Assembly (NCBI GenBank): GCA_935421135.1
Contig: OW285197.1
Coordinates: 7,059,223-7,123,222 of the forward strand
DNA: 64,000 bases
Origin: Bugulina stolonifera
Taxonomy: Eukaryota; Bryozoa; Gymnolaemata; Cheilostomatida; Bugulidae
Direction of reading: 5' to 3'
The stretch's first letter is position 1. Every line of letters starts with the position of its first letter. The translations under genes and the position numbers were made by a program. The notes beneath the pieces were generated by a model, which made no database searches, was not told where the DNA came from, and was given only the letters and a program-made list of their open reading frames with translations. Of the stretch, positions 36,901-47,056 are shown piece after piece.

Positions 36901-36915
36901 CCTGTTTTGCAATAG
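24983..36915 (+). CDS. C2H2 multi-zinc-finger protein, 20 exons
   Basis: Probable nuclear DNA-binding regulator; target unknown. Exons: 24983-25102, 25471-25513, 25675-25836, 26619-26833, 27216-27295, 28171-28274, 28827-28946, 29337-29413, 29913-30124, 30274-30517, 30753-30871, 31899-32171, 32301-32364, 32537-32645, 32968-33127, 33380-33483, 35375-35518, 35868-36002, 36097-36277, 36618-36915 (987 residues, all phases consistent). The N terminus is a leucine-rich helix (RLKELELLLQYLDPLEV). I count about 15 C2H2 fingers in two blocks, about residues 57-180 and 305-850, for example CEQCEYSSQHPSSLKVHIRSH and CEFCGKAYATAQHLKVHLRRH. One finger near residue 440 ends in Cys rather than His. Another at 29337 keeps only its CxxC pair. 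Linkers HTGYKPF, HTGDRPF and HTGEKNY are the classic type but occur only late. Acidic and Pro/Ser spacers separate the blocks; the C terminus (about 890-987) is Gln/Thr/Val-rich, resembling an activation domain. Introns split individual fingers. I cannot assign an orthologue. Confidence 0.92.
26405..26520. repeat. Near-perfect 116-bp palindrome (58-bp arms)
   Basis: Two 58-bp arms meet at 26462/26463 (CACATTAATGTG centre) with essentially no loop and one mismatch noticed (ATAGTTAATAG against ATAGTTGATAG). It lies in a zinc-finger gene intron. The form fits a foldback or MITE-like element; no target-site duplication is evident. Confidence 0.95.
26965..27002. repeat. GAAGTTGTCC...GGACAACTTC palindrome
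   Basis: Exact 10-bp arms with an 18-bp loop in a zinc-finger gene intron. It is the cleanest member of the dispersed family described in the findings. Confidence 0.85.
28391..28580. repeat. 32-bp tandem repeat in intron
   Basis: Six copies of a 32-bp unit (TAGTATTTCCATGGGGCCCG plus GGTACTTAGTCT), with single-base variants, in a zinc-finger gene intron. It is GC-richer than its surroundings. Confidence 0.95.
30873..30975. repeat. AGT/AGC trinucleotide repeat
   Basis: Imperfect (AGT)n and (AGC)n run starting immediately after the donor at 30872 (GTGAGTAGTGCTAGTAGTAG). It is intronic by phase analysis. Confidence 0.85.
32635..32712 (+). repeat. Triplicated exon end and splice donor in zinc-finger gene
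   Basis: The unit CAATCATGCAGGTAATTATT plus TCTCATGAA recurs at 32635, 32663 and 32691 (exact 28-bp period). Each copy carries a GCAG|GTAA donor, at 32646, 32674 and 32702. The first donor fits the reading frame; use of the second adds 28 nt and shifts it. Confidence 0.9.
33616..35238. mobile_element. hAT-like non-autonomous transposon in intron
   Basis: Terminal inverted repeats begin TAGGCCTGCAC(C)GGTGTT at both ends, with one indel, and are flanked by an exact 8-bp duplication TGTGTATG at 33608-33615 and 35239-35246. An 8-bp duplication and a TAG-type terminus are hallmarks of the hAT superfamily. The subterminal regions are rich in CCGGT, CGGTT and TATATCGA motifs on both sides (33620-33780 and 35000-35225). 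No transposase-like reading frame is visible in the 1.6-kb interior, so it appears non-autonomous. It sits in the intron 33484-35374, which splits a C2H2 finger after its CxxC pair. Confidence 0.85.
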
Positions 36916-37034
36916 TCTTGTAACCAGTTGTAGTGAATGAAGTTCACAACATGGTGACTTGTTAATCATACTAGATCTAGTTTACTGCACTAACACTGAG
37001 AAGAGTTTGTAGAAAATGTCTCCATGGTTAAGCT

Positions 37035-37538
37035 TAGGCCACACTGACGCGAATTTTTTTGCGAATAGCGAATTTTGGCCAAAGGCGAATTCGCAAATTA
37101 TAATCAAGCGTGCCACACTGCAAAAGCTATAAGCGAATTCGCATTGATTTCACCCAATGAGGGATCAAAAATTATTATCCTCGGTCACGTTTCTCATTCA
37201 CTGCAGAACTAGAACTCCGAAAAATGTAAAATAGAATTATAATTAAAACAGAATAATTATTTTATTCTTACTTTTATTCGTTTTACACAATTCTTGCAAA
37301 CGGAAGTAGTCATTTTATTCATCAGTTAAAATAAAAATTTCAATATAATAATTTAAACTCATGATTGATTGAAAATCCGTGGCTCTGAACACGTGACAGT
37401 AACGTGACAAGTAAAAATTGGTCAATCACAAATTAGCGAGTTGCGAATTAGCTGATTGAGATCAGCGAGTGCGAAATCGCTAATTTTGCGCGAATTCTTG
37501 CGAATTCGCCTTTGGCCAAAATCGTCAGTGTGGCCCTA
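37035..37538. mobile_element. Inverted-repeat element, about 0.5 kb
   Basis: Ends match as TAGG(G)CCACACTGACG on the left and its inverse on the right. Inner shared blocks TTTTGGCCAAAGGCGAATTC follow at both ends, offset by about 25 bp. The interior repeats GCGAAT/ATTCGC. No coding sequence and no clear target-site duplication. It lies between the convergent 3' ends of the zinc-finger and PSMB7 genes and would be in the zinc-finger 3' UTR if that transcript extends here. Confidence 0.8.
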
Positions 37539-37767
37539 GCATAACTTGTTGAAAGAAAAGGATGACAACTCCAGTATTATTAATCAATGCTTTGCTCATT
37601 GAATTGAATGTACATATTGCTGTTTATATGTCTATATTTTATTTCATGTTATATATACATATTCTATCTATTAACATTGACCCCTTGGTCATCTCTATAT
37701 TATACACAAATGAATACTATAATGTGCATTTTTTAGCAACTCCTCAACATTGTTGGACAATGAAAGG

Positions 37768-37773
37768 TTTATT
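37768..37773 (-). terminator. PSMB7 poly(A) signal
   Basis: TTTATT on the plus strand gives AATAAA on the minus strand, about 60 bp beyond the PSMB7 stop codon. Confidence 0.55.
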
Positions 37774-37831
37774 ATAATTATGGTAATATAGAGAACATAA
37801 CTCCTATATCATTTAGAATACAAATAGAATA

Positions 37832-40784
37832 CTATGCCACTTCCATCCTTTGCACATGCTCAATAACAACATCAAACTTCCTAACAGTCTCTGAGAGAAC
37901 AGCGGTGGTACCTGGTTTATATTTGTAGTCTCCTTGCCTATATAAATAGAATAGATTTGGGTTGTAAGTAGCTGTCAAACAGAACGGCTACTCCCTTACC
38001 TGCCATGGACCATCTTCAGTTGAAATTGAATATAGGAATATTATTGCAGACAAACGATGAGAATACACTTATTTTAGTGCGATAAGCCAGGCCAATAGAC
38101 ACAAAGGTTTCCATATATTATCAACCAAAATCACTACATATTATCGGCAAGAGTTATGCACTCCTGCTAACAAATGGCACGCACGTACCTCTGTCCCTTG
38201 AGGTTAGCCTTGTCATAAGGTCGGAGATAGTCGACACCATCCTTTGTAATCACACATAGATCAATGTAGGAACCTGAGCCAAGGTCATTGAATATTCCAG
38301 CAGCTATGGCATCTCGTACCAACTTCTTAGCTGGCTCCAGCTACAACACCATATACACCACTACAGTACAATACACATACCAAAGTGATATAGAACGCTA
38401 ATGGCAACACCATATATATACAATACTAACCACAGTGTTACACAATACCAACTACACACTCTGTACATTATTAACTGGTGTTAGACAGCACTAACATCCA
38501 CATGGTATACATTATATAATATTACCTCCAAGTTAGGCTTGTATCCCTCTTCAAACACTGCCATGGCGGCAAGGGATCCAGATCCCATAGTAGTGTATGG
38601 CACTGCATCTGTGGATCCATGTGGGTGAATAGAGTATAGTTTGGGGCCTGTAGTGTCCACCCCTCCTAACACTAGAGCTGCGCTGATGTGGCCTTGGTAC
38701 CTGGTTATATAACACAACATAGTTTACCCATCACAGTTTATAGGGTGACATTAAATACTTTGTACGACAAATACCCACCCATAGAGACGCAACTCCACAT
38801 AAAGTGCTATGTAAATGAGAAATAATGTAACCTAGGTTTTAAAAGAGTTTGAATTCAGTCACAATCATCCTTTAGCAAAGATATGACCTTCACAGCTATT
38901 ATTGTATATTATCTTCAGGCACTGCTCTCTATGTACATTACTGATATCCTTACCTGAAGAGGTACTGCTTGAGAAGCTGATTGGCTGAAGCAACCCTAGG
39001 TATTCTACCAGTGTTGAGTGAGTGAAGTTCTAGTTGTGCAGATATCATGTTAGTTGTGTATTCTGTGTCAGCTGCTGTTCCTGTATCACCAATCAAATGA
39101 GAGGAATAAATCATGTGACTAATGCTACAACCAATAAAACGAGAGACAGGTTCTGTGACAAACTGTGCGACCAATCAAATAAAAGAGAGAGAGAGAGACG
39201 CACCTGCTCCGCAGCAGTATATGTTAGGAGCCATATAGTGTATCTTGGAGCAGTTCTTGTCTGCTACAACTGTGTCTTCTGTGGCTCTGGTATCTGCCCC
39301 GAGTATCACACCATCCTGTGGAACACACACAATATTGTATAAATTTGTCTCAGATATGTGGACAGTTTCACCTTGTTTATTTTAAATCAAATAAAATGCT
39401 ATAGCATCTTATTTAGTCTGTAACTATATGGCTCAGACGTATCCCAGCTACTGCTAAAACCAGTTATTATTTTTGCAACAAGAGAATAGCAATGCTAGCA
39501 ATAGATGTCTTACCTTGAATATTACACCACAGATTGTTGTTCCTGTGCTATATGCTTTGGGAGGCTTGAATCCATTTGATGCTAGCTGAGCATTTCTGCA
39601 AGATATAAGCAAATCAAACATACATGTACTGTAGGCTGCATACTAGTACTACATAATGTGTTTGTATATTTTAACCTATATGGTTTACTACAACAAAAAT
39701 AATAGTTCCATTAACAATGATGAGGGCGAGCACAAATTTAATAAAATCTCAATAATAGCCGATATTAAACTTGAGCTGGTAGCCTGGTATTAGGCTACAT
39801 TTATGGGTTGGTATATAGCCTAGTCTAAGACTACCTACACTAACTGCAAATCTAGGCTGGCGAAATAATAGGCCTACTATTTACTTTAGTTTCACCAATA
39901 ATGAGAATTCCCTCAAACCTCCAGAAAAGAATTGCTGCTGAATATGATTTAGTCTTTAACACTATGGCAGTACCACAAACCACAGTACAAACAAGAGCAA
40001 GCGGAAAGGAGTACTAAACTCAACACAAACCAATGCCTCATCCAACGTACATGTACATTATTATAAATAATAGCTTCCTCCCATGAAATATTCAAGATTT
40101 GAAAATTAGCACACAACAAACGGATACTAATAGAATATACAGATCGCCAATATTAATGCATTTATATTATTGAATAGGAATATAAATCACTATGACAACA
40201 ACGAACATAAAATGGTTAGGCTATACGCCTGAAAACAGATTAAATCTGCTGAAAACTTTGACCTCAATAGACGAATAGTCGTCGAAGAGTGTTGCATAGG
40301 TTTTGAGGCAAGAATTGTAGTAAAAGTATTAGTAGGCCTGCCCTGCCACTGACTAAGTCCTAACTAGTAACTAACAAAACACTAAACAGATCTGAGATCG
40401 TTCTTGTCCTGACCCCTGAGCCATGAACTAACTTTGGATCATGATGAATAAGAGCAATCGGGTATCACCAATTTATACAATAATATTTTATGCCATTTCA
40501 AGGTTCCAATCCAACCACAACAAATTAGATGTTAGTGCGACTTTGAATATCAAAGCAGTGATCGAATGATTGAATGTGATTCAGCAAAAACGAACGAAGC
40601 CGAACCTACTCAACCTTGTTCAGTTATTCACAGGCTTATGCACAACTAAAGCATAGCAAGTTTAGTTGAATTCCCCTCAACATGATGCTAACTTAGATAT
40701 ATTGGAATGAACAACTCACCGTGCACAATTCTCAAACGAAAATCCACCCTTACTAGGTTCCTCTAGTAGTGTGTGATGAGCCAT
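37832..40784 (-). CDS. PSMB7: 20S proteasome beta-2 subunit (PSMB7-type)
   Basis: Catalytic beta-2 subunit of the 20S proteasome, which gives the trypsin-like activity. Exons in transcript order: 40784-40720, 39595-39514, 39315-39204, 39080-38954, 38700-38526, 38340-38189, 37937-37832; 272 residues, phases consistent, similar in length to animal PSMB7. The propeptide contains [11 protein letters not shown], as in animal beta-2. Cleavage between Gly40 and Thr41 ([11 protein letters not shown]) would expose the nucleophile Thr1. In mature numbering Asp17 and Lys33 complete the catalytic set. Cys31, His35, Gly45 and Glu53 match the beta-2 S1 pocket. The block [20 protein letters not shown] and [13 protein letters not shown] are family signatures. 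The gene is divergent from the H1-like gene. I see only one beta-2 gene in the window, so the immuno-form distinction does not apply. Confidence 0.98.
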
Positions 40785-41123
40785 CTTTTTATTTTTCCTT
40801 CGCCCAGTAGCAAAACGGTAATCGGCGTAAGTATGATCTACAGAAAATTACTTATTGAACAACACGTGTTTGTCCAAGTTTAATGCCTTCCCCCATTGGT
40901 TCGCTGGCGAAATCGTTATTGATGTCACAGCTTGGCTGCCAGCCAATGCCATATTGCACTGTGATTGGTTAGTGGAAAACGTTGCCTTCTTTGCATTGGA
41001 CGACCTACTTAGAATCGTTTGTTAGTAAACAATTTTAGCGTCATTCCGCTCTGCGTGCTCTAGAAGTAAAGTTGCCTTACCTTGTCGCTCTGTTGATATC
41101 AGGAATTGTCAGTCCATCCCACA
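40785..41123. promoter_or_regulatory. Bidirectional CCAAT-rich promoter
   Basis: Only 339 bp separate the divergent start codons of PSMB7 and the H1-like gene. It holds four ATTGG/CCAAT boxes (40895-40899, 40943-40947, 40964-40968, 40995-40999) and a CACGTG E-box at about 40863. CCAAT boxes are typical NF-Y sites in animal promoters; joint use by both genes is inferred. Confidence 0.6.
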
Positions 41124-44100
41124 ATGGCTAAAGCAAAGACTGTCAAAAAGCCTGCTGCAAATGCAAAGTCTCCTAAGAAATCAGGTAATGATAACATTCC
41201 AAAACTTTAAATAGATGGTATTCTTGGAATCCATGCATAAATAAATTTTTTCTTGCTGAAATGCTTGCATAATAGTAATTATTGCATAATCTGTTATGGG
41301 TTACTAATGTATATTAGACTATGCATGCTATGATATACATGTATCGTTCACAATTCATACTGTCACACCAACAGGCAACAGCCAGCAAACACAAATGTAA
41401 TTTAGTATTTACACTCGATATTATAATAATTAAATTACTACTGTCGCACTATTCAATATTAACTTGGTAGAAAGTTACAAACATTTTGTTATATTATCAT
41501 GATACTTGTTTGTAATTAATATACAACATAATAATGTAAGGGATACATGTATTTACATGTATTTTTACAAGTGCATATAACTTGGTTATATTTCGATGAC
41601 AGATAAACTTCGTTTTTATCGAAGTAGGCTCCAATGAATGTAAGAAGGTGGACAAAAATATTTTTTTGCGATGTTTCTGTGTGGCTGACATGGCTATGAT
41701 ATAAACTTTCTCCAGTATGCTATTGCAAACCATTGGTGCACAATTATCAATAGCCCACCAGACCTTTTCACTACACAGAGTTAACTAAGGGGTGGGTATC
41801 ACTGCCCCTTTTAGTCAACATTCTACTAAACACAATACTCTACAAACGAAGAGGGCACAACTCCTGACAATACTGGTTACAACAAAACTCTTCAATGGAA
41901 TTGGGGTTTAAATGATCCAAAATATTCCATATCAAGTTATTAGAGTGGGTTCAACTATACATGTATATACATGTAAATACATGTAGTTGACTCTTTATAA
42001 TTGTATTGGCTGTCACTCTGAACAAAGAAACTGAATTGACAAGTAATCTGATCGAAATGGCGCTGGTATTCAAATAAACAGCATTTACTATTGGCCAATT
42101 CTATGCTAGACAATAAGTTGTTGACCAATAAGATATCAAGACAGTATAGATGCACATCCTATAGTCTCCAATGCTGAGCATGTATCCATGTAGCATCAAG
42201 TCATCATAACATTACATAGTCTACAAATGTAAGCATCTCAGAGAGTAGCATATAATATCACGTAACATACATGTACTTGCCTACATGTGTTAGTAATAAT
42301 TGCAGTGCAAAGACCAGAGGTCAAACAATATGCTGTATCAATAGTACTAATAATACTCTAGTATGTTGGGCTGTAGGTAGTTACAGACAATGAATAGTAT
42401 ATAGTAGTAATAGTAGTAGTTGTAAGCTTGGAATTTCTTCTAATCACTTAGAAATATTTTTATAGCCCAGGGTTGTATGATGTATAATAATATAGCCTCC
42501 ATCTACATACACCTATTATAGGTGTACAGGTGTGCAGTGAAGCACATCTATAATCAGCAGCAATCCTTTGCTGTTTCTAGCATCACCATGGAAACTGTTA
42601 CAGCATACTGGTAACCTAGCAACCAGACATCAAACACTACCTGACTGCCAAAGTACCACACTTGCTTTAGTGGAAACTTTACATTTTTCTAAAATATTGA
42701 AAGTATCTAAAAGTGGTTTTTACTTTGTAATACTACACTAATATGTTTCTAAGTAGTTTTATATCGAGAAGCACTCGAGAGCTAGACACGCTCCTCCGAG
42801 CCCAAAGAGTCAACTAAAACAATGGTCCCCACCTTCTATTGAGGTCTCGGGAACTAAACTTTTGATTCATCAATATTCACAAAATTGCATAAATCAATAA
42901 TTATTGTTATTCGGATTATATTTTCTACTATTTATAATTGAAAACTTGTGTGTATTGCATAATCGAAACAGAGATGCAGGCAACATGATGATTATACATG
43001 TAAATAGAATCTGGGGAATATAACTACATCGTCACCGAATAATATCATTGATTTAGATGTATTGCATGTACAACTGCAGCAAATGCCAAATGATTGATAT
43101 TACATGCATCATATCCGTAAGAGAATTTAGCGCTGTGTAATGGTCAATATCATAATACCCAGTATAGCTTTAGTACCCAAACCATCTGTTAATGCGGTAA
43201 GGTGGGAGGTAATAAAGCGAGGTTATGATCATCTTTACATAATTGGTGGTGCTGAGTATAGCGTAGTTGTTCTCAATCAATATTATGGTTGTGAATACAG
43301 AGTGCATAGCTATAGGCTGTATAGGCTATATAAGCTGCATTGAAATAGTAGCGTACATGTGCATGTGCATTATGCACTGTTTACTGATATTACACAGCAC
43401 AATGTATGCTCATACAACTGGCATGTTATATACATGTAATTATGTAGTAGTTACGTAGAGCAGTAAACTATATTGTGTATGGGCATATGCATGTACAAAG
43501 TGACATATGTGTGTACAATAGAGTCCTATTTTGTATTATATTGACCCACTCCCACAGTATATACAGGGGTGGATATAAGCTATGCACTCCCAGGTCCCAT
43601 ATTTTGACAACATTAAGCGAATGCTTTTACTGTAATAAATCTATAGGCTAAATTAACGAGCTCCTCAAATCATTGGTTGTATGCTGACTAACTACGGATG
43701 AGTTATGGCTTTTCATGTCACTTGTTGGGTTAACTCATCAGGAGAAGGGGGTATAAGTTCTTGATCCACTCATTGTCCATTTTTAAGGTCCATCAAGTGT
43801 AATTAATACAAAAGTTGCTATTTGTATAGTTCACATAATGCTGTATAGTGAATAGATACAATATAGTAGATATTGATTATATCTCATGTATTATATTATA
43901 TGCTGTGGCATAATCAAGTAGCATACAATGTCATACATAAAGGTGAATACCTTTGGGAGTTATGGTATGTTGCATACAGTGAATAGACATTAGTTTCATA
44001 TGCAACAGATATGCTTCAGAATACCCACATTAGACAAATGTAGGCAGTGTACATGTACCTGTTCACTACATACTCTACTGCTAGGTGTGATCTAGTACAA

Positions 44101-44755
44101 ATGTCATAACCATGAGTTATCTTCTCTCTGCAGTAAATGGGCTGGAATATGGAATTGATAGTATCGCACATCTAAACAAACTATAAACAAAAAATTATGT
44201 TTGTATTTTAACAAAACTTGTTCATTTGTCACGTATTTAGGCTTTATAAATATGAGAACTAATTTGCAGTATATCCAGTATGGTATGCTATTGATAGTAA
44301 ATCAAAGTTATCTTCCCTCAATTTGTTTTAATCTTGAAGTTGAGAGGACAACTTCAAGTTATAATCACTACCACCTATACATATACACATTATATATACA
44401 TGTATGTACATGTATTATACAATTACTGTACATGTATATGCTATAGATTCATGATGAATTGTGACTTGCTCTCTTCTCCGTTATTATTCTTGGAACACCA
44501 ATTTGAAATACAATGTGAAAATAAGAGAACGACCTAGTAATTACTCTAGCTTCAGTTCCTTTGCTAACTAAACTGCTGTTGTATGTTTATTTTTAATCAG
44601 CTTAGAGGTCATTGCATGTCCTGCCGATTGTAGGAAGAGTTTCCAAACCCAAGAAACCAGCAGCCAAGAAACCAGCAAAGAAGCCAGTAGCTAAGAAAGC
44701 TGTCAAGAAGGCTGCAGCCAAAAAAGCACCTGCCAAGAAGGCAGCAAAGAAGTAG
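41124..44755 (+). CDS. Histone H1 tail-like Lys/Ala-rich small protein
   Basis: Two exons, 41124-41184 and 44634-44755, joined in phase 1 across a 3449-bp intron, encode 60 residues: 24 Lys and 17 Ala, with PAKK, PKK and AKK repeats (AAKKPAKKPVAKKAVKKAAA). The composition matches the C-terminal tail of linker histone H1 or H1-like chromatin proteins. There is no winged-helix globular domain, and I found no exon for one in the intron. The predicted role is nuclear DNA compaction by charge neutralisation, inferred from composition only. The intron is far longer than most here. Alternatives are a protamine-like protein, or an incomplete model with a missed exon. No histone 3' stem-loop is visible downstream. 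Confidence 0.75.
44305..44355. repeat. Degenerate AAGTTATCTTCCCTCAA palindrome
   Basis: Arms 44305-44321 and 44340-44355 (TTGAGAGGACAACTT) match with a few mismatches. Member of the dispersed palindrome family; intronic in the H1-like gene. Confidence 0.65.
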
Positions 44756-47056
44756 AAAGATTCAGCATATTAGCAAGTATGTAACACAGTGAATTAGCCA
44801 ACCATCAGAAGGCTTACTTTCTTGTCATGTCAGTTTTCTGTAATTTTGGAGTTGCCCACTCTCTTAATGTTTTGAAAAGCATAATACAGTATAATATAAT
44901 TTTATTCCTGTTTTAAAATTATTTTCAGGTTTATCCAATCTTCATCAATTAACCAAAGACTCAGGAGGGATACTTGGTAGAATGACCTCTGCTTATCAGA
45001 ACAACTGCATGGTTGGGGTGGCTACATCTACCCTGCGCATTCACCCATGTCTCTTATTGATGAATTGAGGCTAAACTTGACTGCATACCTATCTATTATA
45101 TTCTACACACATTACAATTATAATTACTATAATACATGTATAACAGATACTCTATCAGGCACTGTAGCTGTATTAGTTTTGCTATTAACTATTTAACTAT
45201 TAACTTAACTGCTTCTGTTCCATCATTTGCCATAACAAATTGGGAGCTTATTCATCACACCCTTACCGTGCATGTCAGCAGGTAGTTATGAGCTGAAGCT
45301 ATGTTTATGTTTCTAAGATGGAGACTGATCTCATAGAACTCATTATTATTATAATTATTATTTTATATTATTATTATTATAATAATATTTCTGAGCTGGT
45401 GATGTTACATTGTTATACTTAGTTACATGGTTTATTAGATGATCACATGACTCCCTGTGTACCATTGTAATATTATCAATTCATGTTTTTATCATCAGGG
45501 ATTTAGCAGTAATCAAAACAATGCCTCTTATATTAGTGTATAATAGTGACCCATTGTTCTTTGGGAGTTGTCCTCACTCTTAAATGCAGATGCAGAGTGT
45601 GGACAACTTCTGTAATGGTTTAATAGTTAACAATATCAATATGTAGAGTTTATTATTATTTATATTTTTGCCTTTCAGTAGAATTTTAAATACAGTTAAA
45701 CTCTGGAGTCTTTTCTTATCATGGATTCTTATTCTACGTGTCAAATTGTAGCCATATGGTTGGAAAGTCAGAATGGCACATTGTTTGGTTCCAAGCTGGC
45801 TCACGTTTGGCTATGTCTTATCACAGATTTGTAGTTGAATACTGCCATTTCTAGTTTGGCCATTATGTACACTCGTCACTAACACATACTGAACATATTG
45901 GATAGACTACAGTACACATCTATCTGGACATCTATGTTATATAACAACTATAGATTATGATCTTGATTGTCTCGGCCAATCTGCGACAGTAACTCATAAC
46001 CAATACTTTAGGAATTTTCATACATCTCTTCGAGATCTCAGTGGCCTGTCTATATTAAGCTAATGTTGCTACTAATTGTGCTACGTATCGTACTGTGACA
46101 TCTTTGTTAGTTAATATCTACTTTCAAATATATGCGTGGATACAATTTTTGACTATTACAACAAAACTAACCCTGAAATCTTATTGGCTACCGTGGAAGT
46201 AATTTTTAAATTATTTTTTGAAGAGTCTCCATGCTTGCACAACGTCTGCATATGAATTTTGATCTGCTTTTAGCAGATACTGAAAAAGTGTCTTTGAAAT
46301 TTTGGTGGGACACGTAAATGAATGCATAGATGTAGCCTAATAGTCCTTTGCTTACTGTGTGGTTATGATAAGACAAGCTATAGTTGATCTACCCTACCAC
46401 ATTCGCTAAGTATGTGTACATGCATTATTGTACAGTATAATTACTGTTCTAAAATGTACACTACGTATAATTATGCTTCATGTACATGTACATGATTGAT
46501 TGTACATGTACATGTACATGCACATGTACGTATTTCTTCCTTTATTACTCCAAGAATAAATTAATTTAGAATTGCCTACCCTCATAAGTAAATAACTTAG
46601 ATTTGTATACCCTGTTACTAGTTACAAAACAGTTGATTTAAATTTGTAATTCCAGTATAATATTCGTTTTGACAATATTATTTTGTTCAAATGTATTTAT
46701 ATTTCTTAGCATTATATAAATCTTTCTTATAGAGGCTAAGACTGCTACTATGTTGAGTTACATACATTGTATAAACCATATAAGGAGTGCATGCAACACT
46801 TGAAATCCCTTTACACAGATTACACTGCATAACGTAAAACTCTATGACCAACAGTCAGTTTTACAGCATAGCCATAATATGATGTCATTAGTGTTTGTTG
46901 CATACACAACGCATATATTGTATACCTCGCTACGCGCATAACACTGCGTGCATATCATAGCTTTGGATTGCATAGGAGTATAGTATATCATAGTATTATA
47001 GTGGATTAGCTATTATTTGACTACATGGCTTACGACTGGATGACAGTCACATGACC
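44756..47056. other. Intergenic, no gene seen
   Basis: No supported coding exon. Contains one palindrome of the dispersed family (45564-45610), an (ATT)n-rich patch at 45345-45390 and TACATGTA-rich patches at 46470-46530. Confidence 0.5.
45564..45610. repeat. GGAGTTGTCCTCACTCT palindrome
   Basis: 17-bp arms 45564-45580 and 45594-45610 (AGAGTGTGGACAACTTC) differ at two positions, around a 13-bp loop. A well-formed member of the dispersed family. Confidence 0.8.
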
